This document shows positions 54,593 to 61,906 of a stretch of DNA of 64,000 nucleotides, piece by piece. The notes beneath the pieces are model-generated. The model made no database searches. It saw only the letters and a list, made by a program, of their open reading frames with translations, and was not told where the DNA came from. The translations under genes and the position numbers were made by a program. Each line of letters begins with the position of its first letter. Position 1 is the first letter of the stretch. The stretch is from Petropleomorpha daqingensis (lineage in GTDB: Bacteria > Actinomycetota > Actinomycetes > Mycobacteriales > Geodermatophilaceae). The stretch covers positions 1,612,001-1,676,000 of the forward strand of contig NZ_JACBZT010000001.1 of assembly GCF_013408985.1 (NCBI RefSeq). The letters run 5' to 3'.

Positions 54593-56950
54593 GTGACCCG
54601 GATCCGCCTGGCCGAGTGGCTTGCTGGCCTCGACGAGGCGGAACTGGCCGCCGTCCTGGGGCGGCGTCCTGATGCCGTCCTCGGACGACCTCCCGCGACA
54701 CTGGGCGAACTGGCGCTCGCCCTCGACCGCCCGAACACGCTGGTAGCGGCGCTGCGGGGTCTGACGACTCCGGCCCGGCAGGTCCTCGAGGCGCTGCTCG
54801 CCCTCGGGGAGCGACGGACCCGGTCGGCCCTCGTGGCGCTGCTGGACGGTCCGCCCGGGCCCGAGCACGAGCGGGACGTTGACGCCGTCCTCGGGGAGCT
54901 GCGCGCGGGCGCGCTCGCCTGGCCGGGAGAGGGCGACCACATCGAGGTCGCACCGGGGCTCGCGGCAGTCCTCCCCTCGCCGCTCGGCCTCGGCCCGCCG
55001 GCCCGGGTCGCCTGGTCCGAGCAGAACGTGACAGCGGTGGAGATGGCGCTGCGGGCGCTCGGCGGCCGACCGCGTGGGAACAAGGCGGAGAAGGTCGAGG
55101 CGCTCCTCGCCGTCCTGGCCGATCCCGACCGGGTCCGGGCACTGGTGCGACTCGCCCCGCCATCGGTGGCCGAGGGGTTGCGCACGATGGCGTGCACCGG
55201 GACGGACGAGGACGATCGCTACTACTTCGGGGAGTTTCGTCGGCACCGCGAAGCCGAGCAGTGGGCCGTCGCGCACGGCCTGCTCGCGGGCTCGACCTGG
55301 GGCTACACAGCGCCTATGCCCGCGGAGGTCGCCCTGGCCCTGCGCGGCGGGGACTACCGGGCGCCGTTCAGTCCCCGGCCGCCCGTGATCCGAACGCATC
55401 CTGTCGCACCAGAGGCGGTCGAGTCGGCGTCCGCGGCCGCGATCGGCGCCTTCCTGTCCCATGCGCTGGCGCTGCTGGACAGACTGACCCGGGTCCCCGT
55501 CCCGCTCCTGGCCGGCGGCGGTGTCGGCGTGCGCGAGCTCGGCCGGCTCGCCAAGGCGCTCGGCGTCGAGGACACCGAGATCCGGCTCCTGCTGGCCCTG
55601 TCCGCCGCCTGCCGCCTGCTGATGCCCGGCACGGAAGGTCTGGGGGTCGGCGACCGCTTCGACGAGTGGCGGCGGGAGGAGCCGGCCGCGCAGGCCGCTC
55701 AGTTGATCACCTCCTGGTGGGCGTTCCCGTCGGCGCCTACCCGTTCCCGGGACGCCGACGGCAGGACCCTCCCCGCGCTCCGAGGACAAGATCCGTGCGC
55801 CGGCTGCCATGCGGCTCGGGTGGTTCTCCTGCACTCCGCGAGCGGATTGCCAGCCGGTCAGGCGGCAGACCTCGCCGATCTCGCGGCCAGCGCCCGCTGG
55901 CACCGGCCGCTGATCCACGTGCTGACGCAGGACGCCGACGCACCCCTGACGACGACGTGGCGAGAAGCTGAACTCCTCGGCGTGGCCGCTGCCGGCGCCC
56001 TGAGTCCCCTGGGCGCGGCACTCCTGACCGACGACGAGAACGCCCTGGTCGAGCACCTGACCCGGCTGCTCCCGGCGACGAGCGACACCGCCCGCTTCGG
56101 ATCCGATCTCACCGCGCTCGTCTCGGGCACGCCCTCCGTCCGCGCCTCGACGCTGCTGGACAGCTGCGCGGACCGGGAGAGCAGCGGTGGGGCGGTCATC
56201 TGGCGGTTCAGCCCGACGAGCATCAGACGCGCCATGGACGAGGGCACGACGGCCGACCGTCTTCTCCATGAGCTGGCCGACCTCGCCGAACGGGAGCTGC
56301 CTCAGGCGTTGACCTACCTGGTCCACGACGTCGCCCGGCGGCACGGCAGGCTCAGGCTCCACGCCGCGACGTCGCTGATCCAGAGCGACGACGAGGCGCT
56401 GCTGGCCGAGGTCGCTGTGGACAAGCGACTGGCGAAGCTCGGCCTGACGCTCCTCGCTCCCACGGTGCTCGCTTGCACAGTGCCCCTTGACGTTGCGCTG
56501 GCCAGGCTGCGCGAGGTCGGCTACTTCCCGGTCGCTGAAGGCGTGCCGGCTCCGCCGTCGCCGCGAGGAACCGCTGCCGCCCGCGGCCAACGGACGCCCG
56601 CGCCGCGCACGGTCCGCCCGTCGCCGGAGAGGGCGGACGAGGGCGTCCTGGCGAGTCGGCTGCTGGCCACGCCGTCCATCGCCGTCCCCGAGCCGACGAC
56701 CTGGCCGCTCCGTGAGCTCCGAGCACTCGCGCCGGACCTGCCGCTCGGCCAGCTGGCATTGCTGTCGACCGCGCTCGAGGTAGGCGGCCGCGTGGCCATC
56801 ACATACCGCGCGGCCAGCGGCGCGGTGACCCACCGGGTGATCAGCGACCCGGAACTCATCGGAGCGGTCGTCGAAGCGTGGTGCGAGCTGAGACAGGACG
56901 AACGAGTGTTCAGCGTCTCGGGGATGCTGTCCATCGCACCCGCGCCGTGA
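54593..56950 (+). CDS. Helicase-associated (XPB/Ssl2-N-like) protein with WYL-like C-terminus
   Basis: 785 aa, with no Walker motifs. The N-terminal ~400 residues are winged-helix-like repeats (RIRLAEWLAGLDEAELAAVL..., TPARQVLEALLALGERRT). Residues ~540-650 match the helicase-associated/XPB-Ssl2 N-terminal type domain (VIWRFSPTSIRRAMDEGTTA, ELPQALTYLVHDVARRHGR). The last ~75 residues (ALEVGGRVAITYRAASGAVTHRVISDP) resemble a WYL ligand-binding fold. In many actinobacteria such a protein is encoded beside an XPB-like helicase; here the neighbours are a SNF2 ATPase and an HNH protein. GTG start after GAGGGGG. The role is inferred as DNA repair or remodelling only. Confidence 0.78.
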   Translation: MTRIRLAEWLAGLDEAELAAVLGRRPDAVLGRPPATLGELALALDRPNTLVAALRGLTTPARQVLEALLALGERRTRSALVALLDGPPGPEHERDVDAVLGELRAGALAWPGEGDHIEVAPGLAAVLPSPLGLGPPARVAWSEQNVTAVEMALRALGGRPRGNKAEKVEALLAVLADPDRVRALVRLAPPSVAEGLRTMACTGTDEDDRYYFGEFRRHREAEQWAVAHGLLAGSTWGYTAPMPAEVALALRGGDYRAPFSPRPPVIRTHPVAPEAVESASAAAIGAFLSHALALLDRLTRVPVPLLAGGGVGVRELGRLAKALGVEDTEIRLLLALSAACRLLMPGTEGLGVGDRFDEWRREEPAAQAAQLITSWWAFPSAPTRSRDADGRTLPALRGQDPCAGCHAARVVLLHSASGLPAGQAADLADLAASARWHRPLIHVLTQDADAPLTTTWREAELLGVAAAGALSPLGAALLTDDENALVEHLTRLLPATSDTARFGSDLTALVSGTPSVRASTLLDSCADRESSGGAVIWRFSPTSIRRAMDEGTTADRLLHELADLAERELPQALTYLVHDVARRHGRLRLHAATSLIQSDDEALLAEVAVDKRLAKLGLTLLAPTVLACTVPLDVALARLREVGYFPVAEGVPAPPSPRGTAAARGQRTPAPRTVRPSPERADEGVLASRLLATPSIAVPEPTTWPLRELRALAPDLPLGQLALLSTALEVGGRVAITYRAASGAVTHRVISDPELIGAVVEAWCELRQDERVFSVSGMLSIAPAP

Positions 56951-57072
56951 TCACGCCTGAAATCTCGCAGAATGTTCTGTCGATAGGCCCTCTGAGCTGC
57001 GGTTTCTGTCACACCCCGCCCCTACTCTCGATCTCGAGCACGGACCAGTTCCGAGCGGAGGGGAGGGGCGCC

Positions 57073-58287
57073 GTGGGTGAGCTGCGCTCTGCCCTCGACG
57101 GACTGGCGGAGGTCGACTTCGCGGAGCTCTCCGACATAGCACTGCTCGAACTGGTGGCCGAATGGGCAACCTCCGTGAACCGGATGACGGCGGCGCTGAC
57201 GTCGGCGGTCCGCGCCGCCGACCGCCGAGAAGCCCACAAGGCCGACGGTGCCGTGTCGATGAAGGCCTGGTTGCGCGGCTCCTGCCACCTGGCGCCGAGC
57301 GAGGCCACCGCGATCGTGTCGACCGGCCGGCGGCTGGAGCAGTTGGACGCGACCGCGGAGGCGTTCGCGTCGGGAGCGATCACCGCGACGCATGCACGCG
57401 TGATCACCCGGGCCATCACACCTGCCCGCGTCGCCAAGGCGGCCGAGGCCGGGATCGCGCTGGCCGAGACCGACGAGATCCTCGCTGCGCTGGCACGCGA
57501 GACGACGCCGAACGAGACCGCGCAGGGGGTCGCCCGCTGGGTCGCCGGGGTGGATCCTGACGGCGCGCTCGATGACGCCGCCGACGTCCGCCGACGGTTC
57601 TCGATGGCCAAGGGCCTGGGCGGGCGTATCCATCTCCGCGGTGAGCTCGATCCGGTGGGCGGCGAGTACCTGCACACGGCGCTGGCCGCGCTCATGAACG
57701 GCGACCGCCCGGTCGGAGACCAACGCGGTCACGCCGAGCGGCAGGCGGACGCGCTCGTCGCCCTGGCCCGCGGTGCCCTGGACGGCGGCGATCTCCCGGA
57801 CGTCCGGGGCGAGAGCCCGCACGTCCGGGTCACCATCGACTGGCAGTCCCTGAGCGCAGCGCGTGGCGCCGTCGGGGTGGTGGGCGGGGAGCTGGGCTGG
57901 GCCGGTCCGATCACTCCCGAGACCGCCCGCCGTCTCGCCTGCGACGCCAAGGTAGCTCGGATCATCACCGGCCCGAACGGCCTGCCGCTCGACGTCGGCC
58001 GCGAGCAGCGCACCGCGACCGCGGCGATCCGCCGGGCCATCGTCCTGCGCGACGGGGAGTGCGTCTTCGCCGGATGCGATGCCCCGCCGGAGTGGTGCGA
58101 TGTCCACCACGTCGTCCACTGGGCCTTCGGCGGCGCCACGAGCTGCGACAACGGGGCACTGCTCTGCGAACGGCATCACACCTCGTGTCACGAGGGCGGG
58201 TTCAGCGTCCGGCGCGATCGCGAAACCGGCCGATGGCGCACCTTCCGCCCCGACGGCACGGAGATCCTCAGCCGCGCGGGTCCTTGA
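57073..58287 (+). CDS. DUF222 / 13E12-type HNH endonuclease-like protein
   Basis: 404 aa from the GTG at 57073, with GGAGGGGAGGGG ahead; the longer reading from 56878 overlaps the previous gene and is rejected. A helical DUF222 region covers ~1-290, and a C-terminal HNH domain (about 315-370) has CVFAGCDAPPEWCDVHHVVHWAFGG and NGALLCERHHTSCHEGGF, with four Cys and the catalytic His pair. This mycobacterial 13E12-repeat-like family occurs in many copies per genome and may be mobile. A nuclease is expected, but the biological role is unsettled. The ORF and HNH residues are intact. Confidence 0.88.
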   Translation: MGELRSALDGLAEVDFAELSDIALLELVAEWATSVNRMTAALTSAVRAADRREAHKADGAVSMKAWLRGSCHLAPSEATAIVSTGRRLEQLDATAEAFASGAITATHARVITRAITPARVAKAAEAGIALAETDEILAALARETTPNETAQGVARWVAGVDPDGALDDAADVRRRFSMAKGLGGRIHLRGELDPVGGEYLHTALAALMNGDRPVGDQRGHAERQADALVALARGALDGGDLPDVRGESPHVRVTIDWQSLSAARGAVGVVGGELGWAGPITPETARRLACDAKVARIITGPNGLPLDVGREQRTATAAIRRAIVLRDGECVFAGCDAPPEWCDVHHVVHWAFGGATSCDNGALLCERHHTSCHEGGFSVRRDRETGRWRTFRPDGTEILSRAGP

Positions 58288-58292
58288 GGGTG

Positions 58293-59153
58293 TCAGCCGG
58301 CCGGTTGCTCCACGTGGTCGAGGAACCGGCGGAGGGTCTCGGTGAAGATCTCCGGCTGCTCGGAGTGCACCCAGTGACCGGCGTTCTTGATCCGCACGAG
58401 CCGGGTCGTCGGGAACAGCGCGTCCATGTGCACGCGGTCCTCGGGCAGCACGTAGTGCGAGTCCGCGCCGGCGATCCAGAGCGCCGGCCCGTCGTAGTGG
58501 GCGCCCGGCGGAGGAGGGGGAAAGCCGCGCAGCCGCTCGAGGTCGCGCTCCAGCAGGTCGAGGTTGAGCCGCCACCGCCAACCTCCGCCGGAGCCGAGCC
58601 CCTCCCGCACCAGGCTCTGCAGCAGGAAGCCGCGCACCATCCGGCTCGGGACGGCGGCCTGCAGGGCCTCGTCGGCGTCCTCGCGCCGCTCCAGCGTCGA
58701 GAGGTCGAGCGCCTTCATCGCCGCGATGTAGTCGGCGAACGGCGAGGCCTCCTCGTCCGGGTCGTCGGTGCGGCCGCCGGAGACCGGGTACTCGACCGGC
58801 GCGATGTCGACCACGACCAGGGCCCGCAGCAGCTCCGGCCGGCGCAGCGCCAGCGTCATCGCGACCTTGCCGCCCATCGAGTGGCCGACCACCGTCGCCG
58901 GTTCGCCGTAGGACTCAAGCTCGGCCGCGACCAGCTCGGCCATGTCCTCGTAGTCGACCGTGTCGGTCCACGGGGAGTGGCCGTGGTTGGGCAGGTCGAG
59001 CAGCGTGACCCGGTGCCGGTCGGCCAGCGCCTTGGCGATCGTCGTCCAGTTCTTGCCCTGCCCGAACAGGCCGTGCACGAAGACGACGCGCGGGCCGTCC
59101 GTACCGACGGTGCGCGCGGCCAGCCGTTCGTCCTGGCCGACGTCCTCGCTCAT
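58293..59153 (-). CDS. Alpha/beta hydrolase (YbfF-like esterase)
   Basis: 286 aa. VVFVHGLFGQGKNWTTIA (oxyanion hole, residue ~25), LDLPNHGHSPW, the nucleophile elbow VVGHSMGGKVA (Ser near residue 92) and the catalytic His in NAGHWVHSEQPE near residue 262. The pattern is that of YbfF/MhpC-type esterases, including the short DIAPVEYP insertion. Cytoplasmic, substrate unknown. Convergent with the HNH gene, 5 bp apart, and 9 bp after the NAD-kinase-like gene, so it may be the third gene of the SPFH operon. Confidence 0.88.
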   Translation of the reverse strand: MSEDVGQDERLAARTVGTDGPRVVFVHGLFGQGKNWTTIAKALADRHRVTLLDLPNHGHSPWTDTVDYEDMAELVAAELESYGEPATVVGHSMGGKVAMTLALRRPELLRALVVVDIAPVEYPVSGGRTDDPDEEASPFADYIAAMKALDLSTLERREDADEALQAAVPSRMVRGFLLQSLVREGLGSGGGWRWRLNLDLLERDLERLRGFPPPPPGAHYDGPALWIAGADSHYVLPEDRVHMDALFPTTRLVRIKNAGHWVHSEQPEIFTETLRRFLDHVEQPAG

Positions 59154-59162
59154 GCCCCGATC

Positions 59163-60038
59163 TCAGCAGACCAGCCGCAGCGTCCGCGCGGCCGCACCGA
59201 TCTCGACGCGCTGCCCCCAGGTCAGCGACAGCCGGTCGGACTCCAGGCCGTCGCCGAAGGCGACCAGGCCGTCGGACTCGATCTCCACGGTCAGCGCCTG
59301 CCCGGGAACCAGCAGGCCCTCCGTGTGCGCGGTGCCGGTGGCGGGGGAGGGCCACGCCTCGCGGACGAACCACGCCAGGCCGCCGTCGTCGGGCGCCGGG
59401 AGCCGCAGCGAGCTGCGCCGCTCCTGCCAGGCCGACCGGCACCACCCCGTCGCTCCCGTGCCCGTCCCGACGAGCAGCCCGGACGACGCCTGGCGCTCGA
59501 CCTCGCCCTCCGGTGTGGTCAGCCGCCACTGCGCGGTCTGGTGGCTCGGCGACCCGAGGTAGACCTCGTTGAGCGCGGTGAGCTCCTGGCCGTCGTCCGC
59601 CCGGGCGGTCACCATCGTGAGCGCCCGCGTCCGCAGGCCGCCCGTGAGCAGCCGGCGCACGTCGGCCGGGCGGTGCCGGACGAGCACGCCGGGATTGCGG
59701 CCCGGCTCGGGGTCGACGCCGAGCACCGGCTGCCCGTCCAGGTACTTCGCCACGTTGGCCACCAGACCGTCCTGCCCCACGACGAGGACGACGTCCTCCG
59801 GCGCGAACAGGAAGCGCGGCAGGTCCGCCCGCTCCACCCGGCCCTGCCGCCAGTCCACCGGCACGGCCCGCAGCGCCTCGGTGATCGCGTCGCGCACCGC
59901 GGCGTCCCGGGCCTCGACCTCGGCGATGTCGCGACCGCGGGTGCCGAGGAAGAACGCTGCCGCGGCGCGGGTGCCGTGCCGTGCGATCAGCTCGGTGAGC
60001 TCGGTCGCCCGGTGCACGAGCACCACGCGCGGAGCCAT
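59163..60038 (-). CDS. NAD-kinase-fold protein coupled to SPFH gene
   Basis: 291 aa from the ATG at 60038; GTG 60044 gives a GTGA overlap with the SPFH stop and is equally possible. The diacylglycerol-kinase/NAD-kinase fold is suggested by VVLVVGQDGLVANVAKYL (position of the GGDGT motif, catalytic Asp kept, second Gly changed to Gln), PVLGVDPEPGRNPGVL, LNEVYLG and SSGLLVGTGTGATGW (the SGLL...TGSTA motif). It may phosphorylate NAD(H) or bind a related nucleotide. The changed motif makes activity uncertain. Linked to SPFH and to the NrtR-like regulator. Confidence 0.72.
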   Translation of the reverse strand: MAPRVVLVHRATELTELIARHGTRAAAAFFLGTRGRDIAEVEARDAAVRDAITEALRAVPVDWRQGRVERADLPRFLFAPEDVVLVVGQDGLVANVAKYLDGQPVLGVDPEPGRNPGVLVRHRPADVRRLLTGGLRTRALTMVTARADDGQELTALNEVYLGSPSHQTAQWRLTTPEGEVERQASSGLLVGTGTGATGWCRSAWQERRSSLRLPAPDDGGLAWFVREAWPSPATGTAHTEGLLVPGQALTVEIESDGLVAFGDGLESDRLSLTWGQRVEIGAAARTLRLVC

Positions 60039-60040
60039 GG

Positions 60041-61039
60041 TCACCGGGCGCGCCCGAGCTTCGCCAGCACGGGCGCCAGCAGGTCCGGCGTCAGGACGAC
60101 GCTGTCGATGTGCGGGAGGTTGCGGGCCAGCTCCTCGAGCGCCCGGCTCACGAGCACCTCCGGGCGGGCGTCGGCGTAGGCGGCCAGCTCCGCGGCCCGC
60201 GCGTCGGCTGCCGCGGCGCCGATCAGCCGCTCGGTCTCGGCCTGCACCTGCGCGGCCTGCCGGTCGCGGCGCGCCTGCGACTCGGCCGCGATCTCGGCGG
60301 CGGCGGCCGCCTCCTCCGCCTCCCGGCGGCCGTTGACGCCCCGCTGGCCGATCAGCTCCTCCGTGCGCCGGGCGAGCTCCACCTGGTTGGCCAGCTCGTT
60401 CTCGCTGATCGCCCGCTCGCGCTCGACGGCCAGCGCCCGCCGCTCGTAGGTGGCCCGGTCGGCCTCCTGCTGCACCTGCTCGCGGGTCGGCGTCTGCAGC
60501 GCCCGCTCGACGTCGGACTCGGGCCGGATGGCGACCACCCGCACGCCGATCACAGCGATGCCGGTCTCGGCCAGCCGCAGGTCGCCGGCCAGGCCGGCCT
60601 CGACGGCGGACCGGACCGCGGGGACGCCGCCGACCAGGGCCTCCGCCAGCCGGGTGCCGGCGAGCAGGTCCAGCGCGTGCTGCTGCGCGGTCTCGGTGAG
60701 CAGCCCGGCCACCTGGACCAGCGGGGTGCCCCGCCAGGTGCCGCGATCGGGGTCGAGGGAGAAGTCGATCCGCGCCGCGGCGAGCGCCGGGTCGGCCATG
60801 CGGAAGGTGAGCGTCGCCTGGACGGTGACGTCCTGGAAGTCGGCCGTCCGCGCGTGGAACAGCAGCGGCAGCTCGCGGTCGTCGACCGGCACCTCGGAGA
60901 GCACCGCCGACAGCGGGCGGAACCAGAAGCCGGCGCCGGTCCCCGCGTGCCGCACGTCGCCCTTGCGGACGTGCTGCACGTAGGCGGTCGCCGAACCACG
61001 GAGGTGGCGGATGAGGGGATAGCGGGCGATGTCGGCCAC
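60041..61039 (-). CDS. SPFH/Band-7 domain protein
   Basis: 332 aa from the GTG at 61039, with AGGAGG 7 nt ahead. SPFH domain at ~10-175 (VPVDDRELPLLFHARTADFQDVTVQATLTFRMADP; TGIAVIGVRVVAIRPES). A long charged coiled coil (about 180-290, ATYERRALAVERERAISENELANQVELA) follows, then a short C-terminal domain. Unlike most SPFH proteins it has no clear N-terminal membrane helix, so it may sit on membranes peripherally or act as a soluble scaffold. It is the first gene of the operon controlled from the NrtR-like intergenic region. Confidence 0.85.
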   Translation of the reverse strand: MADIARYPLIRHLRGSATAYVQHVRKGDVRHAGTGAGFWFRPLSAVLSEVPVDDRELPLLFHARTADFQDVTVQATLTFRMADPALAAARIDFSLDPDRGTWRGTPLVQVAGLLTETAQQHALDLLAGTRLAEALVGGVPAVRSAVEAGLAGDLRLAETGIAVIGVRVVAIRPESDVERALQTPTREQVQQEADRATYERRALAVERERAISENELANQVELARRTEELIGQRGVNGRREAEEAAAAAEIAAESQARRDRQAAQVQAETERLIGAAAADARAAELAAYADARPEVLVSRALEELARNLPHIDSVVLTPDLLAPVLAKLGRAR

Positions 61040-61064
61040 GGGGTCCTCCTGCAGGTCGACGTTG

Positions 61065-61085
61065 TTGTCGTCAGACTGACGTTAA
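61065..61085. promoter_or_regulatory. Operator site A, TTGTCGTCAGACTGACGTTAA
   Basis: Contains the palindrome CGTCAG-A-CTGACG (61069-61081). It covers the -10 TAACGT of the SPFH promoter. It shares TTGTCGTCA-N3-TGACG with site B, 34 bp away centre to centre. Confidence 0.6.
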
Positions 61086-61108
61086 GCAGGAGGAGTAGTT
61101 GTCGTCAA
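61079..61108 (-). promoter_or_regulatory. SPFH promoter overlapped by both operators
   Basis: Minus strand: -35 TTGACG (61108-61103), 18-bp spacer, -10 TAACGT (61084-61079). The -35 lies in site B and the -10 in site A, so a bound regulator would block RNA polymerase. Confidence 0.55.
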
Positions 61109-61115
61109 CCTGACG
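61099..61115. promoter_or_regulatory. Operator site B, TTGTCGTCAACCTGACG
   Basis: CGTCA-ACC-TGACG inverted repeat, matching site A. It lies just upstream of the -10 TAACGT (61119-61124) of the regulator gene, so the regulator probably represses itself too. Confidence 0.6.
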
Positions 61116-61118
61116 AGA

Positions 61119-61124
61119 TAACGT
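61119..61124 (+). promoter_or_regulatory. -10 TAACGT for a leaderless NrtR-like mRNA
   Basis: TAACGT ends 7 nt before the ATG at 61132, so the transcript probably starts at the start codon. Confidence 0.5.
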
Positions 61125-61131
61125 TCCCCCC

Positions 61132-61818
61132 ATGGAGTACGACGCGTCGTCCTTCCCGGCCGTGGCGGTCACGGTCGACCTGGTCGTGCTGACGGTCCGG
61201 GGAGATGCGCTGTGCGCGCTGGTCGTGCGGCGGGGAGAGGAGCCCTTCGCCGGCCGCGAGGCGCTGCCCGGCGGATTCGTCCGGCCCGACGAGGACCTGC
61301 CCGAGGCCGCCGCCCGCGAGCTCGCCGAGGAGACGGGGCTGCGGCCCGGGCACCTGGAACAGCTGGGGTCCTACGGCGCACCCGGACGGGATCCGCGGAT
61401 GCGGGTGGTCACCGTGGCCCACCTCGCGCTGGTCCCCGACCAGCCCGCCCCGACCGCCGGCACGGACGCCGCCGCGGCCCGCTGGGCGCCGGTGCACGAG
61501 CTGACCGGGCTGGCCTTCGACCACGATCGCGTGCTCGCCGACGGGGTGGAGCGGGCCCGGGCCAAGCTGGAGTACACGCCGCTGGCCGCCGCCTTCTGCC
61601 CGCCGGAGTTCACCGTCGCCGAGCTGCGCCGCGTGTACGAGGTGGTCTGGGGCCGGCCGCTGGACCCGCGGAACTTCCACCGCAAGGTCACCGGCGCCGC
61701 GGGGTTCCTCGAGCCGACCGGGACGACGACGACCCGGGACGGCGGGCGCCCCGCGCAGCTGTACCGCCGCGGACCGGCGACGCTGCTGCACCCGCCGCTG
61801 CTGCGCGCGGAGGGGTGA
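61132..61818 (+). CDS. nrtR: Nudix-wHTH transcription regulator, NrtR family
   Basis: 228 aa. Nudix domain at ~8-145 with a Nudix box beginning GGFVRPDEDLPEAAARELAEETG. The catalytic REx2EEx pattern is largely kept, unlike many NrtR proteins where it decays. A winged-helix domain at ~150-225 follows (EFTVAELRRVYEVVWGRPLDPRNFHRKV, then a wing GGRPAQLYRR). NrtR proteins sense ADP-ribose-type NAD metabolites and repress NAD-related genes. Divergent from SPFH plus a NAD-kinase-fold gene, with two operators between, which fits such a circuit. Confidence 0.87.
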   Translation: MEYDASSFPAVAVTVDLVVLTVRGDALCALVVRRGEEPFAGREALPGGFVRPDEDLPEAAARELAEETGLRPGHLEQLGSYGAPGRDPRMRVVTVAHLALVPDQPAPTAGTDAAAARWAPVHELTGLAFDHDRVLADGVERARAKLEYTPLAAAFCPPEFTVAELRRVYEVVWGRPLDPRNFHRKVTGAAGFLEPTGTTTTRDGGRPAQLYRRGPATLLHPPLLRAEG

Positions 61819-61906
61819 ACCGCCGACACCCGGTGCGCAGATCCCCGGAACCGTCGGCGGTGCCGCGCACACTGCGGACTTCGCCTGTCGAAAGGACCGC
61901 ACGCTC

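Noticed and set aside
51078-55163. 1,361-aa minus-strand frame
   Set aside because: It is antisense to the SNF2 gene and crosses its intergenic gap; Pro/Gln/Arg-rich with no recognisable domain.
56416-56424. Second DnaA box (TTGTCCACA on the minus strand)
   Set aside because: An exact actinobacterial-type match, but it lies inside the helicase-associated coding sequence as codons for a Val-Asp-Lys run. A single copy in coding DNA is expected by chance.
56878-57072. Longer N-terminus for the HNH protein
   Set aside because: The extension would overlap the end of the helicase-associated gene by 73 bp and reads as unstructured sequence. GTG 57073 has a strong ribosome site and starts the DUF222 helix.
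58310-58323. Third parS-like site around CTCCACGTGGTC
   Set aside because: Only the CACGTGG core matches, the flanks lack TTC/GAA, and it lies inside the esterase coding sequence.
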